Positions 1 to 10,300 of a stretch of 64,000 nucleotides of DNA are shown in pieces. The notes beneath the pieces were generated by a model. The model had not been told where the DNA came from and made no database searches. It saw nothing but the letters and a program-made list of their open reading frames with translations. Origin of the DNA: Byssothecium circinans (taxonomy: Eukaryota > Ascomycota > Dothideomycetes > Pleosporales > Massarinaceae); NCBI GenBank assembly GCA_010015675.1, contig ML977038.1:1-64000 (forward strand). The letters run 5' to 3'. The position numbers and the translations under genes were made by a program. Numbering within the stretch: the stretch's first letter is position 1; every line of letters starts with the position of its first letter.

Positions 1-123
1 TATTTAAAATTTCAGCTTAATAGCTTTAGTATTTAAATTGTTATTAAAGGTTGAATGTTTGATTTTCCTGCCAAGGAATTTTGGCGCGCTCGATGGTGTG
101 GCGCGCTCGATGGTGCTTTACGT
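1..123 (-). mobile_element. End of a non-autonomous Fot/pogo-like element (cut by window edge)
   Basis: The segment ends with the inverted terminal repeat of the element family seen at 32772-33847: a tip reading ACGTAAAGCACC on the minus strand, then two direct copies of a 13-bp unit with a GCGCGCC core, then TTCCTTGG. A TA dinucleotide follows at 124-125. The inner part matches the left end of the 32772-33847 copy in reverse complement, so this is the left end of a minus-oriented copy whose remainder lies outside the window. Confidence 0.7.
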
Positions 124-3100
124 TATAATTTAAACCTCTTAATAAGAAATAATTAGAGGGTAAGTCTAGTACTAGCAGCTATAGTAATTCTAGCTTTAAT
201 AGCATATATTAAAGTTATTATAGTTAAAAAGCTTATAGTTACACCTTTAGCTTAGCTAGTAGGTCTACTCTACTATATATACTTATCTAGCTAGGCTTTG
301 TCTTCTAGAGAACTGTATACTCTTTACTAGGTATATTAGGGACTAGGACTTTTACTTTAAAAAAATTAGAGTATTTAAAGTAGGCCTTTACTTAAATATT
401 ATAGTATAGAATAATAAAATAGAATGTTAGTTCTATTTTATTAGTTTCTAGGACTACTATAATAATTAATAGGGATAGTTAGGAGTATTAGTATTTAATT
501 ATTAAAAGTAAAATTCTTAGATTTATTAAAGACTAACTACTATAAAAGTATTTGCTAACGATATTTTTATTAATTAGTAAACAAAAGTTAGGGGATTAAA
601 GATATTTAGATACTATTATAGTCTTAACTATAAACTATACTAACTAAGGATTAGGTAGTATTATTATTTTAACTTACTTAGTACCTTATAAGAAATTAAA
701 GTGTTTAGGTTCTAAGGGGAGTATAGTTATAAGGCTGAAACTTAAAGAAATTAATAGAAAGGTACTACTAGGCGTAGAGCCTACGGCTTAATTTAACTTA
801 ATATAAGAAAACTTACTAGGACTAGATAAAATAAGGATTAATAGATTAAGAGCTCTTTCTTAATTTTTAAGTAGTAGTGTATAGCTATTCTTAGTTAGTA
901 GAGTAATTTATCTACTTAATTATAATAATAAATAAGACTTTAACCTACTAAATAGCTAGGCTAGCTTTAGCTAGTTGCTAGCTTCTTAGAGGGACTATTA
1001 GCTTAAGCTAATAGAAGTTTAAGGTAATAATAAGTCTATAATGCCCTTAGATATTCTAGGCTGCACACGTGCTATACTAATAGAGCTAACAAGTTTTTTT
1101 CTTTATTTAAAAGAGCTCAGTAATCTTATTAAACTCTATTATACTAGGGATAGAGTATTATAATAATTACTCTTCAATAAGGAATACCTAGTAAGCGCGT
1201 GTTATTAGCACGCATTAATTATGTCCCTACTTTTTATATATACTACCTATTGCTACTACTAATTAAATAGCTTAGTAAGGCTATTAGACTAGCCTATAGA
1301 GGTTAGTAATATCTACTATAGGCTAGAAAGTTATATAAACTTAGTTATTTAGAGAAAGTAAAAGTTATAATAAGGTTTCTATAGGTAAACCTATAGAAGG
1401 ATTATTATACTTAGGTGCTCTAAAAGAACCCTTTACTACTATAAGGTAGTAACTATACCCGCTATCTACTTATACCTTTTATTATTTCCTTAGTAAACTA
1501 CTTACGCTAGCTGCTAGGAATACCTTTAACCTTTATATCTAGAGTATCTAAAACTCTAATAAGAAAAGAAATAAATTATAACTTTTAATAATAGATCTCA
1601 TGGTTCTAGCATTAATATAAAACGCAGTAAAATATAAAAAGTAGTATAAATTATAGAATTCTATAAATTATTAAATTTTTAAATATATATTACGCCTCTT
1701 AGTATTCTATAGGGCATGCCTATTTAAGCGTTATTATTACCCCTAAGCTCTACTTAGTATTAGGCGTCTATCCCGCCTTAGTATATAGACTTACTCTAAA
1801 GCTATTAGTAGTAGTTATGCTAGCTTCTAGTATAGCATATTTACGCTTCTTAAAGCTATAGTAGATTAGCATCTAGTAAGCCCTCTATAGTTTAACCTTA
1901 GATTAGGTAGGGATACCTACTAAACTTAAGTATATTAATAAGGAGAGGAAAAGAAACTAACTAGGATTACCCTAGTAATAGCAAGTAAAGTAGTAATAGC
2001 TTAAATTTAAAATCTAGCTCTTTATAGGGGTCTAAGTTATAATTTATAAAGGGTGCTTTAGTATTAGTAGTAGCCTAAGGTCCTTAGAATAGGATATTAT
2101 AGAAGGTAAAAATCTTATTTATAGTTACATACCTTTACTATATAAAGCCCCTTTAATAAGTTAAGTTATTTAGGAATATAGCTCTAAATAAGAGGTAAAT
2201 TTATTTTAAAGCTAAATACTAGCTAGAGACTAATAGCGCACAAGTAGAGTAATTAAAAGATAAAAAGCACTTTAGAAAGAGAGTTAAATAGTACGTGAAA
2301 TTATTAAAAGAGAAGCGCTTATAGCTAGACTTGCCTATAGTTGCTTACCTAGGCGTATACCTAAGGTACTTTTTTATAAGCAGGCTAGTATTAGTTTAGG
2401 TAGTTAGATAAAAGCCTCTATTATATATCTTTCTTTAGGATAACCTTATAGGAGAGGTAATATATAACTAGCCTAGACTAAGGTCTACGCTTTTATTAAG
2501 ATGCTAGCGTAATAGCTATAAGTAGCCTATCTTAAAATATAGACTAAAGAGTCTAATATCTATGTAAGTATTTAGGTGCTAAGCTTAAGCGCGTAATAAA
2601 AGTAAATAGAGGTAGGAACCCTTAGACTTACTATTAACTAATCTTAATATCTTTAGATAGATTTAAGTAAGAGTATAGCTATTAGGACCTAAAAGATAGT
2701 AAACTATGCTTAAATAGGGTAAAGCTAGAGGAAACTCTAGTAGAAGCTTATAGTAGTTCTAACATATAAATTAATTATTAAATTTAGGTATAAGGGTAAA
2801 AGACTAATTAAACTATTTAATAGCTAGTTCCTATTAAAGTTTCCCTTAGGATAGTAGTAATATTTTTAGTTTTATAAGGTAAAGTAAATAATTAGAGGCC
2901 TAGAAGTTAAAATAACCTTTACCTATTCTTAAACTTTAAATATATAAGAAGTCCTTATTACTTAATTAAATATAGATATTTAAATATATTATTACTAGTA
3001 GGCTATTTTTAGTAAGTAGAACTAGCAATATAGGATAAACTAAACGTAGGGTTAAGATACTAGAATACATACTTATTAGACACTATAAAAGGTATTAGTT

Positions 3101-3730
3101 TATCTAGATAGTAGGATAGTAGCTATAGAAGTTAGAATCTACTAAGGAGTATATAATAACTTACCTACTAAATAAACTAGCCCTAAAAATAGATAGCGCT
3201 TAAGCGTATTACCTATACCCTACTACTAGGGTAGATATTAAGCCCTAGTAAGTAGGTAAGCGTAGAGGTCTATAATAAAGCCTTAGAGGTAACCTTAGGT
3301 TAAATAGCCTCTAGTGTAGATCTTAGTAGTAGTAGCAAATACTTAAATAAAAACTTTAAGAACTAAAGTAGGGAAAAGTTCTAAATAAATAGTAGTTAGA
3401 TATAGGTTAGTTAACTCTTAGAGATAAGGTAACTTTATTTTAATATTAGTACTTACGCTACACCTCTAAAAGGGAAGCTAGTTAATATTCTAGCACCTAG
3501 ATATAGATTCTCTATAGTAACGTAACTAAGAGTAAAGACCTTAGTAGGAGCCCTAAGAAGAGTTCTTTTTTCTTCTTAATAGTCTATTATCCTAAAATTA
3601 GTTTATCTAGAGCTAGGGTTTAGTAGCTAGAAGAGCGCTATACTTTTATAGTATTTAGTGCGCCCCTAATAGGCCTTAAAAATCTACTTAAAGGAATAGT
3701 TTTTATACTAGGTTATACTTAAGATCCTTC
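124..3730. repeat. RIP-degraded AT-rich DNA, element type not identified
   Basis: About 3.6 kb of very AT-rich sequence, dense in TpA and stop codons, with no usable open frame on either strand. Composition matches the RIP-mutated transposons further right, so it is most likely one or more dead transposons, but I could not recognise a protease, reverse transcriptase or transposase motif. The Helitron at 3754-13227 interrupts this AT-rich block, which resumes at 13228. Confidence 0.6.
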
Positions 3731-3753
3731 CAATTTTCGTAAATGGGAATTAG

Positions 3754-3767
3754 AATTTGCGGAGCGA
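3754..3767 (+). repeat. Left inverted terminal motif of the Helitron
   Basis: An 11-bp core TTGCGGAGCGA is the exact reverse complement of the right terminal motif at 13214-13224; 13 of 14 bases match if the AT-rich flank is included. It lies about 25 bp inside the composition change. A weak 7-bp stem (3732-3738 with 3745-3751, two G-T pairs) sits just outside it on the plus strand. Confidence 0.6.
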
Positions 3768-4018
3768 TTTATCACTTGGGGTAGAGAAGAAGAGTAGTTA
3801 TGCAATAAAGCTTTTTCATTCAGATAGTTGAGCTACCTATCCTAGCTAGTATGTTAGAAACCTTCCGTGTTCCAGTCCATTATAACTCCTCAAATTGAGT
3901 AGTATAGAAAGCTATACTTTGCAGATAATATCCATTTAACGCTAGTAGTCATGCCTCATACCGCCTAATACCCTTGAGCTTGACATGTAGGAGATAGGTA
4001 GCATAGTGAGATACAGCA

Positions 4019-4765
4019 TTAGGCGGGCAAGTCCTGCAGAATCTTGCTGTATGGAGCAAGAATCTTGCCAACACTGATGACATGCTTAACGTCCTTGGCT
4101 TGAATAGTGACGCGCTTCCCATGGATAGCACCAAGGTTTGTAGCTAGGCACTATTGTTAGCAGAGGCTAATACCATACGAATTAGACTAATACCTTGCAA
4201 GATGTCCACTAGGAAGGCCTCAGCAGCAGCCTGTAAGGCGTCCAAAGCCCTAGACTGGAAACGGGACACAGGGTCACCATTTCCCTCTTGATTGTTCTGC
4301 AGCACCTCGCGAACTAATCTCCTGAATGGCGCTACTGGAATCAAGTCACCTAGAGTCTTCTGGTAGAAACGGATCTCTGCTAGAGCAAAGGCTAATACCA
4401 GTATTAGTCTAGCTGCAGTAATATAGGTCAAAAACTTACTGCCAGGCTTGCGACGCCTAATGCGAGGGCCTCCCTTGCTAGGGCCTTTGTAGATGGGAGC
4501 ACGCTCCTTCTGCATAGCGTAGCTTATCGGCTTCCGTGTTGGCGGCGGCGACCCTCCCTTCTTCTTGCGACCCTCATATGGGTTCGTGCCAGTATTGGTA
4601 GGAAGCTTCTTCTGGCCTTTCTTGTGAGGACCCAAAGCTAGACACAGTTAACATGTGGCTAATACTAAGACTAATACCTAGCCTACCTTGGGCGCCATTA
4701 CCCTTGCCAGCTCTGCCACGAGGAGCCTTTGCAGGCAGCTTGCCTCGATTCTTCTAGGCGGCCAT
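4019..4765 (-). pseudogene. Histone H3 variant (long-tailed, CenH3-like) carried by the Helitron
   Basis: Removing introns 4638-4686, 4392-4439 and 4144-4193 (49, 48 and 50 nt, each with a GTATTAG pair) gives four exons totalling 199 codons. The C-terminal half is an H3 histone fold: PGTFALAEIRFYQK matches PGTVALREIRRYQK of H3, followed by PFRRLVREV, an extended loop 1, then FQS.AL.ALQ.A.EAFLV and TNLGAIHGKRVTI. The roughly 95-residue tail is Lys/Arg/Gly/Pro-rich and lacks the ARTKQTARKS start of canonical H3. Long tail, longer loop 1 and divergent C terminus are typical of centromeric H3 (CENP-A), though it keeps Phe rather than Trp at the start of helix 2. The only lesion seen is TAG at codon 4, consistent with CAG changed by RIP. 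It is divergently arranged with the gene at 5582. I am sure of the H3 fold and unsure that it is centromeric. Confidence 0.85.
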
Positions 4766-5581
4766 GATGGTATGTTGTAAGGTGTATGAAAGAAAATAAG
4801 GTAGACGTAAACTGACTACTTTTTAGTTAGAAAACAGACGGAAAACCAATGACGTTGACAGTGAAAGTGAAAGTGAGAAATGAGAACAGTAAAAGTGAGA
4901 AATAGGAATAGTGACAGTACGCAAGGAAGTCGAAATTAGTAGGCAATAGAAGGGGAAATTGTAGGGGAGTATACATACAGAAAGGCTAATACCAAGCCTA
5001 ATACTTTAGTTGTAGCTGTACTGCAGCTGCAAAGCTTTGCGACTACAAAGACAGCAAAATCGCAAAGATCGAGAGTTGTTAAAGTGCGGGGTGGTAGGTA
5101 AGCACGAGAAGTAAGAAGGCAATGTGAAGGTGGCTAGTAAGGGTGAGCGGTGAAGGTGAGCGGTGAAGGTGAGGGCGCAAAGAGAAGTGAAATGAGAGAG
5201 AAAACATTACGTCAGCGAGAAAACCACGTATGAAGATGGGAAACGGCTTCTAAAGAGAGACTAATACCTAACCTAATACTATGATTCTAGTATGTACTTG
5301 TGCAGCTGACTGAGCTACACACGCTCATGCCAGAATCATGTCGTAAAGTGTTGGGCGCATTTAACGCACACGACAGGCTGGTGATAATTTCCCGTGATTG
5401 CTGCCTAGCCCCACTTTCAATTTCGTGTAACTATAAACAAACTTATTGCTGAAAATTTGCCACTTAACACTACTTCCTACACACTCCTTATACAACGTCT
5501 ACGCACTACACGCAACTTTGCCCCACTACTAAATAACGCCTAATACCTACCTAATACATCCTGCTAAGCCCTCTCGCTGCA
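4766..5581. promoter_or_regulatory. Shared divergent upstream region with short repeats
   Basis: An 816-bp spacer between the start codons of the H3-variant gene (-) and the unknown gene (+). It holds short direct repeats built from GTGAAAGTGAGAA-like units (about 4857-4920) and GGTGAGCGGTGAA units (about 5145-5175), plus three GTATTAG-type pairs near 4985, 5261 and 5537. The pair near 5261 is followed by a CTAAC-like site and an AG, so 5'-leader introns are possible. No open frame is convincing here. Confidence 0.45.
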
Positions 5582-7253
5582 ATGGCAGACCGGAAGAAGG
5601 TGAAGGCTGCTGATGCATACTCATTAAATGCAAGCACCATCAAAAATAACAAACTTCGCGCAAGCAAGCAGGGCGAAGACTTCATGATTCAAAAGGGAAA
5701 AAACGCCGATAATAAGGTATAACAACCCCCCCATACCTGAATAATTATATACTGACTTAGTAAAGGCGTGCTCTACTTTCTAGACAAAGAAGTTCTTGCC
5801 ACGTATTCAGCACCTGCTTGATAGCGCTACAGATGAAAATGAGCGTAAGCAACTTGAGGACATGCTTCGAATTCAGAGTCGCAATGCAGCGCTCAAGGCC
5901 AGGTATGAGAAGAGTATTAGTCTGGTATTAGGTATAACTAACAATACACAGGGAGAGTTAGAATCTGCTCTGGATACAGCTAGCCATGGCACGCACTGGA
6001 AAGCTAGAATCCGACTACAAAACTGTGAGATCGGTCTTCAAGCCTCAAGAAAAGGTCTGGGCACTAGAAGATGAGTTCATGCCGCCTTAGTATATTGTTG
6101 ACGCTGCCTCGTCTACTATCAATGAGAGTGCAGAGAGCAGTAAGTCAAGCAAAAAGGGCAAATCTAACGCAGGCAAAGCGGATAAAAAGATGATGGACAT
6201 CAAGGAGAAAAAAGAAAAATTTGATATAACAGTGCCTAACCTGAGCAATAAAGAGAGGGAAGAATGGACAGAGCTTAGCTACTGGCTACAGGTGAAGAGA
6301 TACTGGAATAGAGAGCTTGACATTGTAGTGGAAAAGTTGAGGATTCTCTGTTATTAAGGGCTGAAGAGATTCATTCTACGCATGCCGCAAGGCATGTTTA
6401 TTGTAAGTGCAACGCAACTAACCTAATACCATGGCTAATACCAAGCAGCGCTATATCCAGTGGCTTAACCCAACACTCAATGACCAAGTCGCTCTTCTGG
6501 TGGCTGGAAAGAAGCCAGTGCGTTTAGGATAGGTGAGTGGAGTATTAGACCTGGTATTAGTCTAGAACTAACCATTGATAGGCTGGTGCTACTCAAAAGG
6601 TGTTCAAGAAGACTAAATTAAAGCTGCCTGTGCGATGGGGTCGAGTAAGTGTGGTATTAGTTAGGGTATTAGGCATAAGCTAACTATAACAGATCATCGC
6701 TGCAAGGTCAGCACTACAGAAGTTAGAAGTGCCTTATAGATACCTGATCAGCGTTGACACCAAGTCAAAGATGCCTGTTCCGCCATTCCCTATGCTATTC
6801 CCCTGACAACAACGCGTGCTACTCTCTCTAATCTACCAAGCACAGCGTGATGGGGATTATGCAGACTCTACTATCCAACTCTTTCGCGATGGTAAAGCAT
6901 GCAAGCTTCCTAGTGCGTATAATCTACGCACTATTGAAGACTATAGCGCACATTTCCCTAAGGTATAGGGCGAGAATGCAGGATATGCTGCAGATCTACT
7001 TGACCATATCATTGCAGAACTTCCTACAGAGAATACTTCCCAAGGCGAACCAATGGAAGGTGTGCAAATGGAAGAAGATGCAATAGAAGGTATTAAGCTA
7101 GAGGTTCCCCATCAAGGCTATAATAACGGTGTGAAGATGCCTAACATTACGAAATTCATAGAGCTTAAGAGGCTAGGCGATGAGGGTGATGTTGATCCAA
7201 GTCTGTATTCAGTAGATGGTACAGACACAGAGACCATATGCTCTAGGGATTAG
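5582..7253 (+). pseudogene. Unrecognised Helitron cargo gene, six exons, broken by stops
   Basis: From ATG 5582, introns at 5717-5783, 5903-5951, 6403-6445, 6533-6581 and 6645-6692 join six exons into one frame of about 470 codons. All have GT..AG borders and four of the five contain the GTATTAG pair. In-frame stops occur near 5959 (TAG), 6088 (TAG), 6354 (TAA), 6530 (TAG), 6804 (TGA) and 6968 (TAG); each fits a single C to T change from Gln or Arg codons. The predicted protein is hydrophilic with a Lys-rich N terminus, a Ser/Lys-rich stretch around residues 130-165 and an acidic C terminus after about residue 400. I see no signal peptide, membrane segment or known domain. It shares its upstream region with the H3 variant, which suggests co-expression, but no function can be assigned. 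Confidence 0.6.
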
Positions 7254-7399
7254 GATATGGTCACGGAGTATTAGGCTGTGGTATTAGGCGCTCTATCCAT
7301 CTAGATAGATTAGGGAAACTTTCATAGGAATGCTTGTATTATAGGAAACCACCCTTGCAAAACCTCTCAATGACAGTGGTATTGGTCTAGGTATTAGAC
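7254..7399. other. Convergent spacer between cargo gene and Rep-helicase
   Basis: A 146-bp spacer where the 3' ends of the plus-strand cargo gene and the minus-strand Rep-helicase face each other. It contains two GTATTAG-type pairs (about 7265-7285 and 7378-7397). No coding potential is seen. Confidence 0.4.
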
Positions 7400-10300
7400 C
7401 TAGAAAATAGTCTGCTGCACTGTGACGTGATGACGCGCCCTACGCCTTATATCCTGCTCTCGCATCTCTAACACCTTGCTTCTCTTTTGCTTCAACCGCT
7501 GATAGGAAAACACATCCTCAAACATTAAACCATCAACAGTCTTAACCCTTGAAAGCGCAACGTACATCAAGCCAGGGCAGTGATCTCGCTCCCCACTAAC
7601 CGTGATCACAGCCTTATCCACACTTAAACCCTGGGATTTATGAACTGTAATAGCCCAGGCAAGTGTAATAGGGAATTGAATACGCACATGCATACTCTAA
7701 TTAACAGTAAATTCCCGAATAAGAGGAAACACTGGAATAACCTTTGTACCATCTGGAAGGCTGTAAAGACACAGCCCATCATACTTATCCATAGCAACTA
7801 ATACCGCCTTTGGTGTAGCCTTGCGACAATCCTGGGTATTAGGCTGCCAAAGGATATTGTCGACAACCCCCATAGCCCTATTAACCAAACTACGCTCTGT
7901 CCAGATATTGTCAAGTAGCACAACCCGGGCACCAATAAATACAGGGAGCTGGTTATGGAGATTCCCCGCATCCTTGGTGGACACCTTCTCTTGATCTTGA
8001 CTATCATGTGTGGCCTGTAAAATAAGGATAGGCTGGCCAGAGTCCTGGAGGCAGTTATGATTAATAGCAGCTACCTCTATCCTCTTTGCGCATATACGCA
8101 AGGCAGAATTAAAGGAGTTCCGTTCTACCTCGCTAAGCTCAACGCTGCAGCGTTTCATAAGGAGAAGCCAGTCATGGACATTAGGCTTCTCCTCACGGAT
8201 ACGTGCAAGAGCATCATGGAAGGAAGCTTGTTCAGAACCCTGCTGGCGCATAACTACATCTAGAACAATAGTTCTAGTAAATAGTTTATATAGCGCCGCA
8301 CCAGCTGTATCTGAAGAGCTGTGGCTCTTTGTAGTATCGAACATAGGCCTTCTCGCGATAGGGGGTAACTAGTAAAAATCACCAGCCAGGATAATGTTTA
8401 AACCGCCAAAAGGATAGCTGGCCTGTGCTGGAAAGATCTCACGGCACCTCATATCTAACCACGCTAGTGTTGTTAGCCCTACCATAGACTTCTCGTCTAT
8501 AATAAGGTAACAAACATCAGTAAATAGCGCTTGGGTCTAAGCTAACGCTGCTGGAGCAAGAGGTGGAAGCACACCACCAGGAGATCGAATTGGTATGCGG
8601 AAGGTAGAGTGGATAGTCTTTCCTAAAATAAGAAAAGCGGCTACTCCAGTTGGTGCGCACCGTATAATAGGTGATTTCTTCCCTAAAGCCCTCGCAATAC
8701 TATCCATAGTAGAGGTTATAACCTCAATAGCGTACGTCTTTCCAGTACCACCCTGGCCGTTAAGGTTAAGAAGAAGCTGCTCTGGCCTATTCCTATCTAG
8801 GTAGGCTTGATAATGATTGACGATGAGATCGAACAGTAGCCGCTGTTTAGACTGAAGGGTATTAGGCGAGGTATTAGGTCCAGTAGCGTAATTGACCGGA
8901 TGAGCTGTCTTCATCTCCTTCTAATATTGACGTGCATTAAGGCCGTAACTATCCTTATGCTCAGGTACGTTCCAATCCTTCTCTAGATCAACTGGCCGAC
9001 TGCCTAGGTTATCCTCATCAACGATAACACCATCGGCACTAGGGAGACGACCAGCAAGCTCATTCCACGATGACTCATCCGCTAAATCCACGTCTTCCTA
9101 ATCTGGATCTTCTTCCTCGTTTTCAGGTAACACCTCTCCAAAGCTATCGGGTAAAGGGTGATTGCATACCAACAGGCAGTTCTGATAGGCTTGCAAGAAT
9201 AACTGGTACTCCTGGCCGGCAAAGGTCCTTACATCTAATACCTGTCGAAATGGATGATGTAGCATAAGCTTGACGCGAGAGAAGTCTTCCCTATCTAACT
9301 CAGGAGAGTATAGAGGGTAAAACTTCAAAATCCTAGGCCTAGCCCAGGGCCTAACTCAATTCTTTGCATGGTCGTAATAAAGAAGGTAGTCTAAATAGGA
9401 TATGGCTTCAAGTGACGGAGGCCTCTCCTTGTATTTTACCAGCACAGAACGGCCCTCAGTAAACTAAGGTGTATCTTCCTCAAACACTTCATCATCAACT
9501 TGACGATTAGCTTGAAAGACGTACGTCTTAGGCTGATCCTCCTCACAATGAAGGTTAACGTTAAGAATAGTATGACTACAATCCGTGAGGGGCAGATTAA
9601 AGAGGATGTGGCAAACTTCCTGAGCGCTATAGTCCCTCTGGCCCGCCGATTTATTCATTAACTTTGCCGCAAACTTGAACATAGCATTCTCGGACTGGAT
9701 ATGAGGCAGTATCTCAGTAGCCATATCCTTAAACGACGTCGTCTGCTGCTCTGCCTTGCTAACATATAGACCAACATATTAAACAACACCTGCAGTACTA
9801 GTGCAGGGCTGTATGTCAGTATTAGCCCGCCAGCCTAATACCAGAGTTCGACAGTACGCGTTTAGAAGTGGATGATTCCGTTGAGCGTGGAGACGGTAAA
9901 AAGACTTCCTAGCTAATTTGGCGAAGTAGGGATCAGCTGTACGTGGCTAGGGAGCCTCAAAGCGACAGACTACCTCACCCGTCTTCTTGTTTTTCCTTTG
10001 GCAGTAACTAAGATGACATACATGCATGTAGCACTTAGTCAAGATAGTAGCAAGTTCGTGAAAGTCGAAAACCATCTGATCAAATGCAAGAGATAAGGGA
10101 GAGCCATATGAATGCTCTAGAGTAGCCTTGTGTGGGTCGGGATGAACAGCGCTAATGTAATAGCCCCAATACTTTGCTAATCGTCGCTTCTTAAGCTCAG
10201 TAGCATTCTGAGCCAAATACTGATCAGGATGAGGTGCATCCCCACAGTAGTATAGGCCATAGTTATGAGTACTACCATGGCCCTGCCACTCGTAACGATG

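Noticed and set aside
4144..4635. Single 163-codon open frame on the minus strand taken as a gene
   Set aside because: It reads through two introns. Splicing them out gives the H3 fold and joins it to further exons, which explains the sequence better.
5902..6074. Continuation of the 5796-6074 frame as a short gene
   Set aside because: The end of this frame is intron 2 and a wrong frame of exon 3; GT..CTAAC..AG borders support splicing.
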